From NCBI GenBank assembly GCA_944386985.1, contig CALXDD010000013.1, positions 1-61,952 on the forward strand: a DNA stretch of 61,952 nucleotides, written 5' to 3'. Below, one piece after another: positions 15,072 to 22,840 of this stretch; within the stretch, counting starts at the first letter, position 1; the number at the start of each line of letters is the position of its first letter. The notes under the pieces were generated by a model. The model was not told the DNA's origin. It did not search any database and worked only from the letters and a program-made list of their open reading frames with translations. A program made the position numbers and the translations under genes. Source of the DNA: an uncultured Oscillospiraceae bacterium (GTDB lineage: Bacteria; Bacillota; Clostridia; Oscillospirales; Oscillospiraceae).

Positions 15072-17282
15072 ATGCGACATTGGCATGGAAAGAACCGTAG
15101 GGGAAGGCGGAGATGGGCCGCGCTACTGGCCTTTGTGATGGCGCTGTCCCTTATGGCGCCCCTGAGCGGCTGCGGCAAAGATGGCCAGGAGCCGGGACCG
15201 GATGTGGATCAGCCCGTAGACAGTGACGGGGCGGTGGCCGCCCTGACGCGTATGCTCCTGCTGGATTTCAGTGGTATCAAGGAGAGCAGTGTGACGCCCT
15301 CCGTACCGGCCTATCAGGTAAACCAGGACCTCTCCAATGTGGTCAATCAGGAGCAGTTTTATCTCTCCGACAGCCAGAAAGCGATGCTGGCGAAAAATAT
15401 GTTTGTGGTGAGCTCCAGCTACTACAACGAGTTTTTCGAGCAGTATGAGACCAATCGCTACGATCAGATCCCTAATTTCATCACGGTGGATTCCATGATG
15501 CACACCTACCACCTCTACTTCAGCCTGCTCCTGAACCGCACGGAGAAGAACTACCTGGCGGCGGATCTGGCAAAGCTGAGCGGCGCCATGCTGGAGGCTG
15601 CCGGGGCCCAGTATGAGGCGCTCAAGGGGACGGACTGGGAGGAGGCCGCCCGGCGAAGCGTGGCCTTCTTCGCCGTGGGCGCCAAGCTCCAGGATGAGGG
15701 CGCTGCCGTGCCCGACTATGCCGCCGATCTCGCGGACACGGAGCTGGAGCGGATCTATGCGGCCCAGGGCATCGAAGTCTCTCCTCTGGCGGAGGACAAC
15801 ATGGACTACACCCAGTACATCCCCCGGGGCTACTATGAGGGCGATCCGGTGCTGGAGGCATACTTCCGGGCCATGATGTGGTATGGACAGGTGAACTTTG
15901 TCCAGAAGAACGACGACCTCACCAGGGCTGCCCTGCTGATCACACTGACGCTGATGGATTCCAGCGAGGCCTGGGAAAATCTCTATGCGGTGACCTCCTT
16001 CTTTGCCGGCGCCAGCGATGATCTGGGATATTATGACTACGCCCCCGCTGTGGTGGCGGCCTACGGCCAGGTGCCCACCACCTCCCAGCTGACGGCGGAG
16101 GAGGAGAACTACAAGACTTTCAAATCTCTGGTGGAGAAGATGGACCCGCCGGCCATCAACTCCGTGCCGGTGTGGGACGATCCCAACGATCCCTCCGAGG
16201 TAGGGGATGTGCTGGAGTCCAAGAAGGGCTTCCGCTTCATGGGACAGCGCTTCACCATTGACGCTGCCATCATGCAGCAGCTGGTCTATCGGGCGGTGGA
16301 AGAAGCTGACAACGGGGACAAGCGGCTGCTGCCGGATACTTTGGACGTACCGGCGGCCTTGGGCTCTGAGGCGGCTCTCAACATCCTCAAGGACCAGGGG
16401 GTTACCCAATACCCCAACTACATGGAGCAGATGGAGACCCTCCGCGATCAGGTGGAGAAGGCCCCCGTCTCCAGCTGGACCTCCAGCCTCTACTCCAGCT
16501 GGCTCTATACCCTGACGCCGGTGCTGGAGGCCAAGGGGGAGGGCTGGCCCTCCTACATGACCAGCGAGGAGTGGCAGAAGAAGGCTCTGGAGACCTTTGC
16601 CGGCAGCTACACGGAGCTCAAGCATGACACCGTGCTCTACGCCAAACAGGTGATGGCGGAGATGGGCGGCGGTCCGGAGGACGTCGTGGACGACCGTGGT
16701 TATGTGGACCCGGAGGTGGACGTCTATGAGCGCTTCGCCCTGCTGGCCCAGCAGACAGCAGACGGCCTTGATAAGCTGGGCTATCTGGGCGACAGTGACC
16801 GGGAGAATCTGTCCCGTCTGGCGGAGCTGGCAAAGCAGCTGGTGACCATTTCTGAGAAGGAGCTGCAAAACGAAACGCTTACAGACGAGGAGTATGAGCT
16901 GATTCGCAGCTACGGCGGCACCCTGGAGCACTTCTGGACCGAGGCGGTCAAAGATAAGGCGGCTACAGACTATCTGGCTGCCCAGGAGATCCCCTCCTCT
17001 CTGGTCACGGACATCGCCACAGATCCCAACGGCACGGTACTGCAGGTGGCCACCGGCCGCCCGGCGGAAATCCTGGTGGTGGTGCCGGTGGACGGGACAT
17101 TGCGCATTGCCTCCGGCGTGGTCTATGACTTCTATCAGTTCACCCAGCCCATCAGCCAGCGCCTCACCGACACCCAGTGGCGGCAGATGATCGGCCAGTG
17201 GGCCAACGACGACGGCAGCTACAACTGGGATGCCAAGGTGGAGAAGCCCCAGTGGACCCAGAGCTACTGGAGTGAGGAATGA
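15072..17282 (+). CDS. DUF3160 lipoprotein
   Basis: 736 residues. An Arg-rich N-terminus, hydrophobic core and lipobox LSGC (Cys ~34) mark it as a membrane-anchored lipoprotein. The body matches DUF3160: NFITVDSMMHTYHLYFSLLL near residue 135, a RFMGQRFTIDAAIMQQLVYR block near 390 and a C-terminal DTQWRQMIGQWANDD. No enzymatic role is known for the family, and the mostly helical extracellular fold is unassigned. It lies 128 bases after the M56 peptidase gene and overlaps the next gene by 4 bases, so it may be an output or partner of the BlaI/M56 sensor. Confidence 0.85.
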   Translation: MRHWHGKNRRGRRRWAALLAFVMALSLMAPLSGCGKDGQEPGPDVDQPVDSDGAVAALTRMLLLDFSGIKESSVTPSVPAYQVNQDLSNVVNQEQFYLSDSQKAMLAKNMFVVSSSYYNEFFEQYETNRYDQIPNFITVDSMMHTYHLYFSLLLNRTEKNYLAADLAKLSGAMLEAAGAQYEALKGTDWEEAARRSVAFFAVGAKLQDEGAAVPDYAADLADTELERIYAAQGIEVSPLAEDNMDYTQYIPRGYYEGDPVLEAYFRAMMWYGQVNFVQKNDDLTRAALLITLTLMDSSEAWENLYAVTSFFAGASDDLGYYDYAPAVVAAYGQVPTTSQLTAEEENYKTFKSLVEKMDPPAINSVPVWDDPNDPSEVGDVLESKKGFRFMGQRFTIDAAIMQQLVYRAVEEADNGDKRLLPDTLDVPAALGSEAALNILKDQGVTQYPNYMEQMETLRDQVEKAPVSSWTSSLYSSWLYTLTPVLEAKGEGWPSYMTSEEWQKKALETFAGSYTELKHDTVLYAKQVMAEMGGGPEDVVDDRGYVDPEVDVYERFALLAQQTADGLDKLGYLGDSDRENLSRLAELAKQLVTISEKELQNETLTDEEYELIRSYGGTLEHFWTEAVKDKAATDYLAAQEIPSSLVTDIATDPNGTVLQVATGRPAEILVVVPVDGTLRIASGVVYDFYQFTQPISQRLTDTQWRQMIGQWANDDGSYNWDAKVEKPQWTQSYWSEE

Positions 17283-17848
17283 GGCGGAACTATCGAATAG
17301 GGATTCTGATCGCGGCGTGTCTGATCGCCGCGATCAGTCTCTTCGCCGCCGATCAGTCCGGGGCCTTCCTGCCCGGCTGGATTCGCTGGGAGGAGAGCCG
17401 GACAGAGGGCGCATCGCCGGGAGATCCGGAGGTCATGGTGCTGAAGGGAAAGACCCTGCAGGTCCTTTCGGGGAAGGAGACAGTGTGGCAGACGGATCGG
17501 GATGTGTTGGTGCAGAGCTCTTTGTGGTGCGATATCAATCATGACGGGGCGGGAGAGCTGGTGCTGCTGTGCTGGAAGCAGGGACGCTACGGCGGCAGCC
17601 GCCCCTTCTGGGTGGAGGAAGATGAGGACAGCTGGTCCCAGCACATCTTCATCTACCAGTGGACCGGAGAGGCCATGCGGCCTTTGTGGATGGCCTCGGA
17701 CCTGGGGATGGAGGTGGAGGAGTGGGCCTTTGATGAGACAAAGCGTTTGGTTCTCACCGACCGGACCGGGCGGGTCACCGCCTGGGACTGGAGGACCTGG
17801 GGGCTTACGAACATTCCGCTGACGGAGTCTCAGCCCGTTCAGAAGTGA
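17279..17848 (+). CDS. small membrane-anchored extracellular protein, unknown
   Basis: 189 residues. The N-terminal helix (IGILIAACLIAAISLFA) is a signal anchor or signal peptide. The exported part has a calcium-loop-like DINHDGAGELVLLCW, as in FG-GAP/VCBS repeat proteins, and a Trp-rich C-terminus. Its ATG overlaps the DUF3160 stop (ATGA), so translation is coupled and the products probably work together outside the cell. Its specific function is not recognisable. Confidence 0.78.
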   Translation: MRRNYRIGILIAACLIAAISLFAADQSGAFLPGWIRWEESRTEGASPGDPEVMVLKGKTLQVLSGKETVWQTDRDVLVQSSLWCDINHDGAGELVLLCWKQGRYGGSRPFWVEEDEDSWSQHIFIYQWTGEAMRPLWMASDLGMEVEEWAFDETKRLVLTDRTGRVTAWDWRTWGLTNIPLTESQPVQK

Positions 17849-17971
17849 TGGGACAGAAAATTTCTGCATATTTTGAAAGGTGCACATTGACCTGTTTTAC
17901 AAAATCCTTAGATAATAGGATTTGTGCGGTATCTCAGAAAGAAATGGTGGGAAAAATGCATTTTTTATCGA

Positions 17972-18001
17972 TTGACACTGCCAATAGCTGGCGTATATAA
18001 T
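17972..18001 (+). promoter_or_regulatory. strong sigma-A promoter of the zinc-ribbon gene
   Basis: Perfect TTGACA (17972-17977) and TATAAT (17996-18001) with an 18-base spacer. Confidence 0.82.
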
Positions 18002-18041
18002 GGAAATCGCTGAGAGGAATCACAGGAAATGAGGTTGGAGT

Positions 18042-18329
18042 ATGTCGAAAAGATGCCAGCGCTGTGGACATCAGAATGGAGATGAACACTTTTTCTGCCA
18101 GCAATGTGGGGAAGCTCTGGACGCAGATGTCAGAGTGATCATGAATTATGAGAAAATGAAAAAGATGAGTGAGAAATCCCGGCAGACAGCATCCCGGCAG
18201 GATCAGGATGACGACTATGTTCCTGCCAGGAGGCCGCAGAAAAAAGAGCCGAGTGCTGCACTGTGGGTGGTATTGGCGTGCCTCCTGGCGGCAGTCGGAG
18301 TTGCGGCCTGGGTTCTCCTGTCTCATTGA
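18042..18329 (+). CDS. zinc-ribbon membrane protein
   Basis: 95 residues. An N-terminal zinc ribbon (CQRCGHQNGDEHFFCQQCG, residues 5-23) is followed by a charged linker and one C-terminal helix (AALWVVLACLLAAVGVAAWVLL). The ribbon would be cytoplasmic and the helix a tail anchor. Many Firmicutes carry such short proteins of unknown function. It has its own consensus promoter and terminator. Confidence 0.8.
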   Translation: MSKRCQRCGHQNGDEHFFCQQCGEALDADVRVIMNYEKMKKMSEKSRQTASRQDQDDDYVPARRPQKKEPSAALWVVLACLLAAVGVAAWVLLSH

Positions 18330-18389
18330 GCAGTCCGGTCCGTAGTGGGGAGATAGGCGGTTTAAGGAAGAATATCCATAAAAATAAGA

Positions 18390-18424
18390 GAGAAGTCCAT
18401 CCGAAAGGGTGGACTTCTCCTTTT
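18390..18424 (+). terminator. terminator after the zinc-ribbon gene
   Basis: GAGAAGTCCA pairs with TGGACTTCTC, extended by CC/GG, then CTTTT. Confidence 0.85.
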
Positions 18425-18462
18425 GGGCAGTACCCTGCAGGAACGGTTCTTCGGTGGCCGGG

Positions 18463-18497
18463 AAAATAATAGCCGCACCAAGGGGTGCGGCTATTTT
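18463..18497 (-). terminator. bidirectional terminator
   Basis: ATAGCCGCACC pairs with GGTGCGGCTAT, with A-rich left and T-rich right flanks. It can stop the leftward yhcH-type transcript as well as rightward read-through. Confidence 0.75.
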
Positions 18498-18639
18498 CTG
18501 CACGGTGTGAGCCGCCTGCACGGCGTTTGTCCCGCTGTGCCGGGACGATGCTGTCGGCAATATTTTTCAATAGAGGTCTGGATCATCCCATCAGAACCTT
18601 TTGAATTTGCAGCAAACTGTATACAAGAAATGGGGGGAC

Positions 18640-19110
18640 TTATCGGAACAGCTCCATGCTGATCTTGATGACGCACTTCCGGCTTGTGGCGGGCGCATCG
18701 CCCAGCATCAGCGCGGGGCGGTGAGCGTCCCAGGGGAAGAACACGGCGAAGAAGCCCGCCTTCGCGGTCAGGAAGCTCTCATCCGCAGCGGAAGCCAGGA
18801 AGGAGATATCATCCTGAGGACGGGCCTCGCAGAGGGCTTCCGTTCCTGTATAAGCGGACACGCCGATCTTCTCACCGCCCTCCGGCCAATAGAAGAGGTC
18901 TGCATACTTTTGGTGGATCTCAGGGTGGGAACCTTCAAAGCCGTGGGTCGTCATATCCATTACGTTCAGAAAGATCCGGTCACCGTCAATTTCGTGGCGG
19001 CCCAGAGGCAGCTGCATGACGTCCGTTGATTTGAGATACGCCAGGGCCTTTTGGATTGCGGCAGGATATACTGCGTAGTTTCCCTCTCCGTTCAGCTTGG
19101 CAAAGATCAT
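18640..19110 (-). CDS. YhcH/YjgK/YiaL family protein
   Basis: 156 residues, full length for the family (DUF386). Hallmarks are AIQKALAYLKSTDVMQLPLGRHEIDGD, FEGSHPEIHQKYADL and the cupin-type FFAVFFPWDAHRP. Members are metal-binding beta-barrels linked to sialic acid and other sugar catabolism, where an anomerase or isomerase role has been proposed. No sugar gene adjoins it here. AAAGGAG precedes the ATG. Confidence 0.9.
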   Translation of the reverse strand: MIFAKLNGEGNYAVYPAAIQKALAYLKSTDVMQLPLGRHEIDGDRIFLNVMDMTTHGFEGSHPEIHQKYADLFYWPEGGEKIGVSAYTGTEALCEARPQDDISFLASAADESFLTAKAGFFAVFFPWDAHRPALMLGDAPATSRKCVIKISMELFR

Positions 19111-19167
19111 AAAGACACGCTCCTTTATGCAGAGTTTGAAAGCAGTTTTGGGAACTTTCAGGTATAA

Positions 19168-19195
19168 CTTATCCTATCGGTTCGGTGGATGTCAA
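19168..19195 (-). promoter_or_regulatory. probable promoter of the YhcH-family gene
   Basis: Minus strand: perfect TTGACA (19190-19195), 16-base spacer, weak GATAAG (19168-19173). Confidence 0.5.
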
Positions 19196-19513
19196 GCAAA
19201 ACCTTGAAATTTTTCTCCCTTCTTCACAGTGCGGCTGGAGGAGGCCTCCGTATCATTTTTCTGGACGTGGAGCGGCGGGGCTGTTTGAAGGAAAGCTGAG
19301 TGTTTTCCCATTTTACGGTGTACTATAGGTGACCGCAGGCTCAAGCCGTGTCTCCAGCGCTGAAAGTCTCCCTATCTCTCGGTAAGCAGCCGTTTTATAA
19401 AATGCACCGGCCCTTCCTTGCTGCGGGTGCCTGCGCCTGCTGTTCCCTCCGCAGACGCGGCACGGAAAAGGGAAAACAAATTGTGAACAATAGGCCCTTT
19501 CTCACTTTTATTC
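19196..19513. other. intergenic stretch with no gene seen
   Basis: About 320 bases between two divergent promoters. I see no start codon with a convincing Shine-Dalgarno, no strong hairpin and no known RNA motif. Confidence 0.5.
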
Positions 19514-19542
19514 TTGCAGTTTACGAAGTTTTGCTGTATACT
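19514..19542 (+). promoter_or_regulatory. promoter of the parvulin foldase gene
   Basis: TTGCAG (19514-19519), 17-base spacer, TATACT (19537-19542). Confidence 0.72.
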
Positions 19543-19618
19543 ATTGTGGTGTTTTGGGAATTTGGGGCTTTTTCCCTGCCCAAACGGTAAGAAGATAACG
19601 TGAAAGGATTTGAATGTC

Positions 19619-21142
19619 ATGAGTGCATCCCGAGAGCGCAAAAAGCGCCAAGAATATCTCGCTGGCGGCGGACTTGACCGGAAAGCTGCCCGTGAGGCGG
19701 AACAGAAAGCCGCAGAGCGCAGAAGCAATCTCTTCTATGGCGCCATTGCCATACTGTTTGTCATTGTGACCGTGGCGCTGCTGGTGATCAACAGCGGCAT
19801 CCTCAAGCGCAATGCCACGGCTGTGACCATTGGCGACGACACTTATACTGCCGCCGACCTCAGCTACTACTATATGCAGTCCTACAATCAGATTTATTCC
19901 ATGGCTTCCTATATCGGCCTGGATACCAACAGGCCTCTCAGCAGCCAGGCGGCCTGGGGGTCTACTGAGGAAGGGGCCCAGACCTGGGATGAGTACCTGA
20001 AGGAGCAGGCGGTGGAGACCATGCGGTTTGTCACGGCCGCCAACGCCGCCGCCAAAGAGGAAGGGTTCCAGCTCTCTGAGGAGGATGAGCAGGCCATTGC
20101 CGACAACATTCAGGAGTTAAAGGACACCGCTAAGACCAATGGTATGTCCTACAAGAGCTACCTCTCCGCTCTCTATGGCAATCTGATGACCACCAGCGTT
20201 TATGAGGAAAACCTGCGGGAGTACTACACCGCCCTCGCCTACGAATCTGCTTACAGCGACTCCCTCACCTACACCGCCGACGAAGTTCAGGCAGTCTACG
20301 ACGAGAATCCCGACGCTTATGACAAGGTGAGCTACCAGCTGGTGACGGTTGACGGCGCCGCTCCTTCCACTGAGGATGAGGAGGGCAACACCGTGGAACC
20401 CACCGAGGAGGAGAGTTCCGAGGCCTGGGAGGAGGCCCAGCGCACTGCCCAGACCATTCTGGATGCTTATGCCTCCGGTGAGAGCTTGGAGACGGTTGCA
20501 AGTGATTTTGAAACCGCTACCTTCTCCTCCTCTGACGGTGCGTCCAGCTCCTCTACCACCAAGTATGTGGAGTGGTGCTTCGAGGATGGCCGGAAGGCCG
20601 GCGACAGCGCCGTTTTGGAGGATGAGGACAACAGCAAGATCTATGTGGTGGTGTTTGAGGACCGCTATCTGGATCAGGAACCCACTGTCTCCGTCCGCCA
20701 TATTCTCATCGACAGCTCCAGTGTGACCGGCGATGACGAGACCGAGGCCTCCGATGAGGAGATCAAGGCCAAGGCCGAGGAGATCCTGGCCATGTGGGAC
20801 GGCACAGAGGACGGCTTTGCCTCTCTTGCTGAGGAGTACTCCAAGGACACCGGCTCCGCTGCCTCCGGCGGCCTTATCGGCAGCATCAGCTCCTCCTCCA
20901 GTTATGTGCAGGAGTTTAAGGACTGGGCCCTTGACAGCAGCCGTCAGACCGGCGATACCGGCATCATCCAGAGTGACTACGGCTACCATATCATGTACTA
21001 TGTGGGCGGCGGTCAGCCTGCCTGGTACATCAGTGCCGAGGATTCTCTGCGCAATGAGGATGTCACCGCATGGCAGGAGTCCCTGGTGGAGCCCTATGAG
21101 GCGGTCACCAACGAGAAGGGTATGAGCTACGTTACCCGGTAA
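19619..21142 (+). CDS. membrane-anchored parvulin-type peptidyl-prolyl isomerase (PrsA/SurA-like)
   Basis: 507 residues. A charged cytoplasmic N-terminus (RERKKRQEYL) and one membrane helix (~residues 38-58) are followed by a long extracellular part. This has a SurA-like helical region and a parvulin rotamase domain (VSVRHILIDSS, later YSKDTGSAASGGLIG and TGIIQSDYGYHIMYY). It should help exported proteins fold at the outer face of the membrane. It is rich in Asp/Glu/Ser, like other surface proteins here. AAAGGA lies 10 bases before the ATG at 19619; the in-frame TTG at 19610 is too close to it. Confidence 0.88.
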   Translation: MSASRERKKRQEYLAGGGLDRKAAREAEQKAAERRSNLFYGAIAILFVIVTVALLVINSGILKRNATAVTIGDDTYTAADLSYYYMQSYNQIYSMASYIGLDTNRPLSSQAAWGSTEEGAQTWDEYLKEQAVETMRFVTAANAAAKEEGFQLSEEDEQAIADNIQELKDTAKTNGMSYKSYLSALYGNLMTTSVYEENLREYYTALAYESAYSDSLTYTADEVQAVYDENPDAYDKVSYQLVTVDGAAPSTEDEEGNTVEPTEEESSEAWEEAQRTAQTILDAYASGESLETVASDFETATFSSSDGASSSSTTKYVEWCFEDGRKAGDSAVLEDEDNSKIYVVVFEDRYLDQEPTVSVRHILIDSSSVTGDDETEASDEEIKAKAEEILAMWDGTEDGFASLAEEYSKDTGSAASGGLIGSISSSSSYVQEFKDWALDSSRQTGDTGIIQSDYGYHIMYYVGGGQPAWYISAEDSLRNEDVTAWQESLVEPYEAVTNEKGMSYVTR

Positions 21143-21159
21143 CCCACCGACAATCGAGT

Positions 21160-21191
21160 CGGCCCTGCCATTTGGCAGGGCCGGCTTTTTT
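21160..21191 (+). terminator. terminator of the foldase gene
   Basis: GGCCCTGCC-ATTT-GGCAGGGCC followed by GGCTTTTTT, immediately before the tcdA Shine-Dalgarno. Confidence 0.85.
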
Positions 21192-21203
21192 AGGAGAGAG
21201 ACG

Positions 21204-21947
21204 ATGAATGAACGATTTTTACGCAGCGAAATGCTGCTGGGCGCCTCCGCCATGGAGCGCCTTGCCCAAAGCCACGTCTGCGTGGTGGGCCTTGGAGGCG
21301 TGGGCAGCTACGTCGTGGAGGCTCTGGCCCGGTCCGGCGTGGGAGAACTGACATTGGTGGACCAGGATGTCTACAGCCTCAGCAATTGCAACCGCCAGCT
21401 GGGAGCGCTCCAGTCCACCCTGGGCCAAAGCAAGGCGGAGGCCCTGGCCCGCCGGGCGCTGGACATCAACCCCAGCTGCGTTGTCCATCCCCTGGTGGGT
21501 ACCTACTGCGCCCAGAACCGGGACCGTTTTTTCGGCCCGTACGACTATCTGGTGGACGCGATTGATTTGGTGTCCTGCAAGGTGGATCTGATCTGTACCG
21601 CGCTGGAGCGCGGCGTCCCTATTGCCTCCGCTCTCGGCACCGGCAACAAGCTGGACCCCACCCGCCTGGAGATCACAGATCTCAGCAAGACCAAGGGATG
21701 TCCTCTGGCCCGGGTGATGCGCCGGGAGCTGGGCCGCCGGGGAGTCCGTCACCTGAAGGTGGTTTACAGCAGTGAGGAACCCTGTCCCTGTGATCAGCCG
21801 GAGACGCCGCCTCCAGGGCGGCGCAGCGTACCGGGCAGCGTGGCATGGGTGCCGGCAGCGGCGGGACTGATGCTGGGAGGAGCGGTAGTGATGGATCTTG
21901 CCGCCCCCAAAGAGAAGGAAAGCGGAGAAGGGGACCGGAATCTATGA
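21204..21947 (+). CDS. tcdA: tRNA threonylcarbamoyladenosine dehydratase TcdA
   Basis: 247 residues, ThiF/E1-like. The nucleotide-binding GLGGVGSYVVEALARSGVG follows a RFLRSEMLLG N-terminus. DQDVYSLSNCNRQLGAL and DAIDLVSCKVDLI are typical of the CsdL/TcdA branch, which uses ATP to cyclise t6A to ct6A at position 37 of ANN-decoding tRNAs. It overlaps the next gene by 4 bases (ATGA). No promoter is evident between the preceding terminator and its start, so it may depend on read-through. Confidence 0.92.
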   Translation: MNERFLRSEMLLGASAMERLAQSHVCVVGLGGVGSYVVEALARSGVGELTLVDQDVYSLSNCNRQLGALQSTLGQSKAEALARRALDINPSCVVHPLVGTYCAQNRDRFFGPYDYLVDAIDLVSCKVDLICTALERGVPIASALGTGNKLDPTRLEITDLSKTKGCPLARVMRRELGRRGVRHLKVVYSSEEPCPCDQPETPPPGRRSVPGSVAWVPAAAGLMLGGAVVMDLAAPKEKESGEGDRNL

Positions 21948-22642
21948 TGCTGTTTGGAACCATTGTCAATGTTGTGGGTGTGCTGCTGGGCGGCGGTGTG
22001 GGGCTTTTGCTCCACCGCCTCCTCCACAAGGGCATCCCGGAGCGGTTCAGCGACCGGATCATGAAGGGCATCGGTCTGTGTACCATATATATTGCCGCTT
22101 CCTCCCTGCTGGATGGCAGCAAGACCCTGGTGACCATCCTGTCCATGGTGCTGGGGGCTATCGTAGGGGAGCTTCTGGATCTGGACGGGAAGATCAAGAG
22201 AATCAGCCAGGCGGTGGAAAAGCGGTTTTCAGGCGGCGGCAGCGGGGACAATTTTTCCCGTGGTCTTCTCTCCGCTACGCTGCTGTTCTGCGTGGGTACT
22301 ATGGCCATTCAGGGCTCTCTGGACTCCGGTCTCACCGGAGACCACAGCATTCTTCTCTCCAAGTCCATGATGGACACCATTGCCGCTTTGATTTTCGCTT
22401 CCTCACTGGGGATCGGCGTGCTGTTCTCCACAGTGCCTCTTTTTCTCTACCAGGGCGGGATCACCCTGCTGGCGGTGGCTGCCCGGCCCTACCTCACTGC
22501 GGATGTCATTGCGGAGATGAATACGGTGGGATCGCTGTTGCTGCTTGGTTTGAGCCTGGATCTTTTGGATATCAAGCATCTGAAGCTGATGAACTATATC
22601 CCTGCCATGTTCTTTCCGATTCTTTTGACAAGATTTTTTTGA
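21944..22642 (+). CDS. DUF554 membrane protein
   Basis: 232 residues with about six or seven hydrophobic helices. Family features are GTIVNVVGVLLGGGVG at the N-terminus, KGIGLCTIYIAASSLLDG, and FCVGTMAIQGSLDSGLTGDHSILLSKSMMDTI in the middle. The function is not known; transport has been suggested for the family. Two adjacent ATGs (21944, 21947) are possible starts; the first overlaps the tcdA stop. Confidence 0.9.
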   Translation: MMLFGTIVNVVGVLLGGGVGLLLHRLLHKGIPERFSDRIMKGIGLCTIYIAASSLLDGSKTLVTILSMVLGAIVGELLDLDGKIKRISQAVEKRFSGGGSGDNFSRGLLSATLLFCVGTMAIQGSLDSGLTGDHSILLSKSMMDTIAALIFASSLGIGVLFSTVPLFLYQGGITLLAVAARPYLTADVIAEMNTVGSLLLLGLSLDLLDIKHLKLMNYIPAMFFPILLTRFF

Positions 22643-22695
22643 TTGTATTCCACTGTGTGGAGAACTCCGGCAAAGGTTTACCTCTGCCGGAAAAT

Positions 22696-22740
22696 TTTTG
22701 CCCTGCTGAAGAAGTAGGCCGCCGAAGGCATCACATCAAT
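22696..22740 (+). repeat. fragment of the palindromic repeat family (copy 3)
   Basis: Contains GAAGTAGGCCGCCGAAGGCA, matching the arm core of the element at 44699-45230 (AAAGTAGGCCGCCGGAGGCA) and of the half copy near 48630. No inverted partner is visible here. Confidence 0.6.
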
Positions 22741-22787
22741 CCGTATGCGTCAGGTACAGGAGCAAAATCCCCTCATCAAAGGGCAAA

Positions 22788-22826
22788 AAGCGCCTTCACA
22801 GAATATTCTGTGAAGGCGCTTTCTTT
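22788..22826 (+). terminator. bidirectional terminator between DUF554 and deacetylase genes
   Basis: A 17-bp perfect inverted repeat centred between 22804 and 22805 (AAAGCGCCTTCACAGAA and its complement), followed by TTTCTTTG rightward and GCTTTTTGCCC leftward. Confidence 0.88.
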
Positions 22827-22840
22827 GTGTGATCAGAATA

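Noticed and set aside
15123-16931. 602-codon minus-strand frame opposite the DUF3160 gene
   Set aside because: Antisense to a lipoprotein gene with recognisable motifs. No Shine-Dalgarno or domain evidence.
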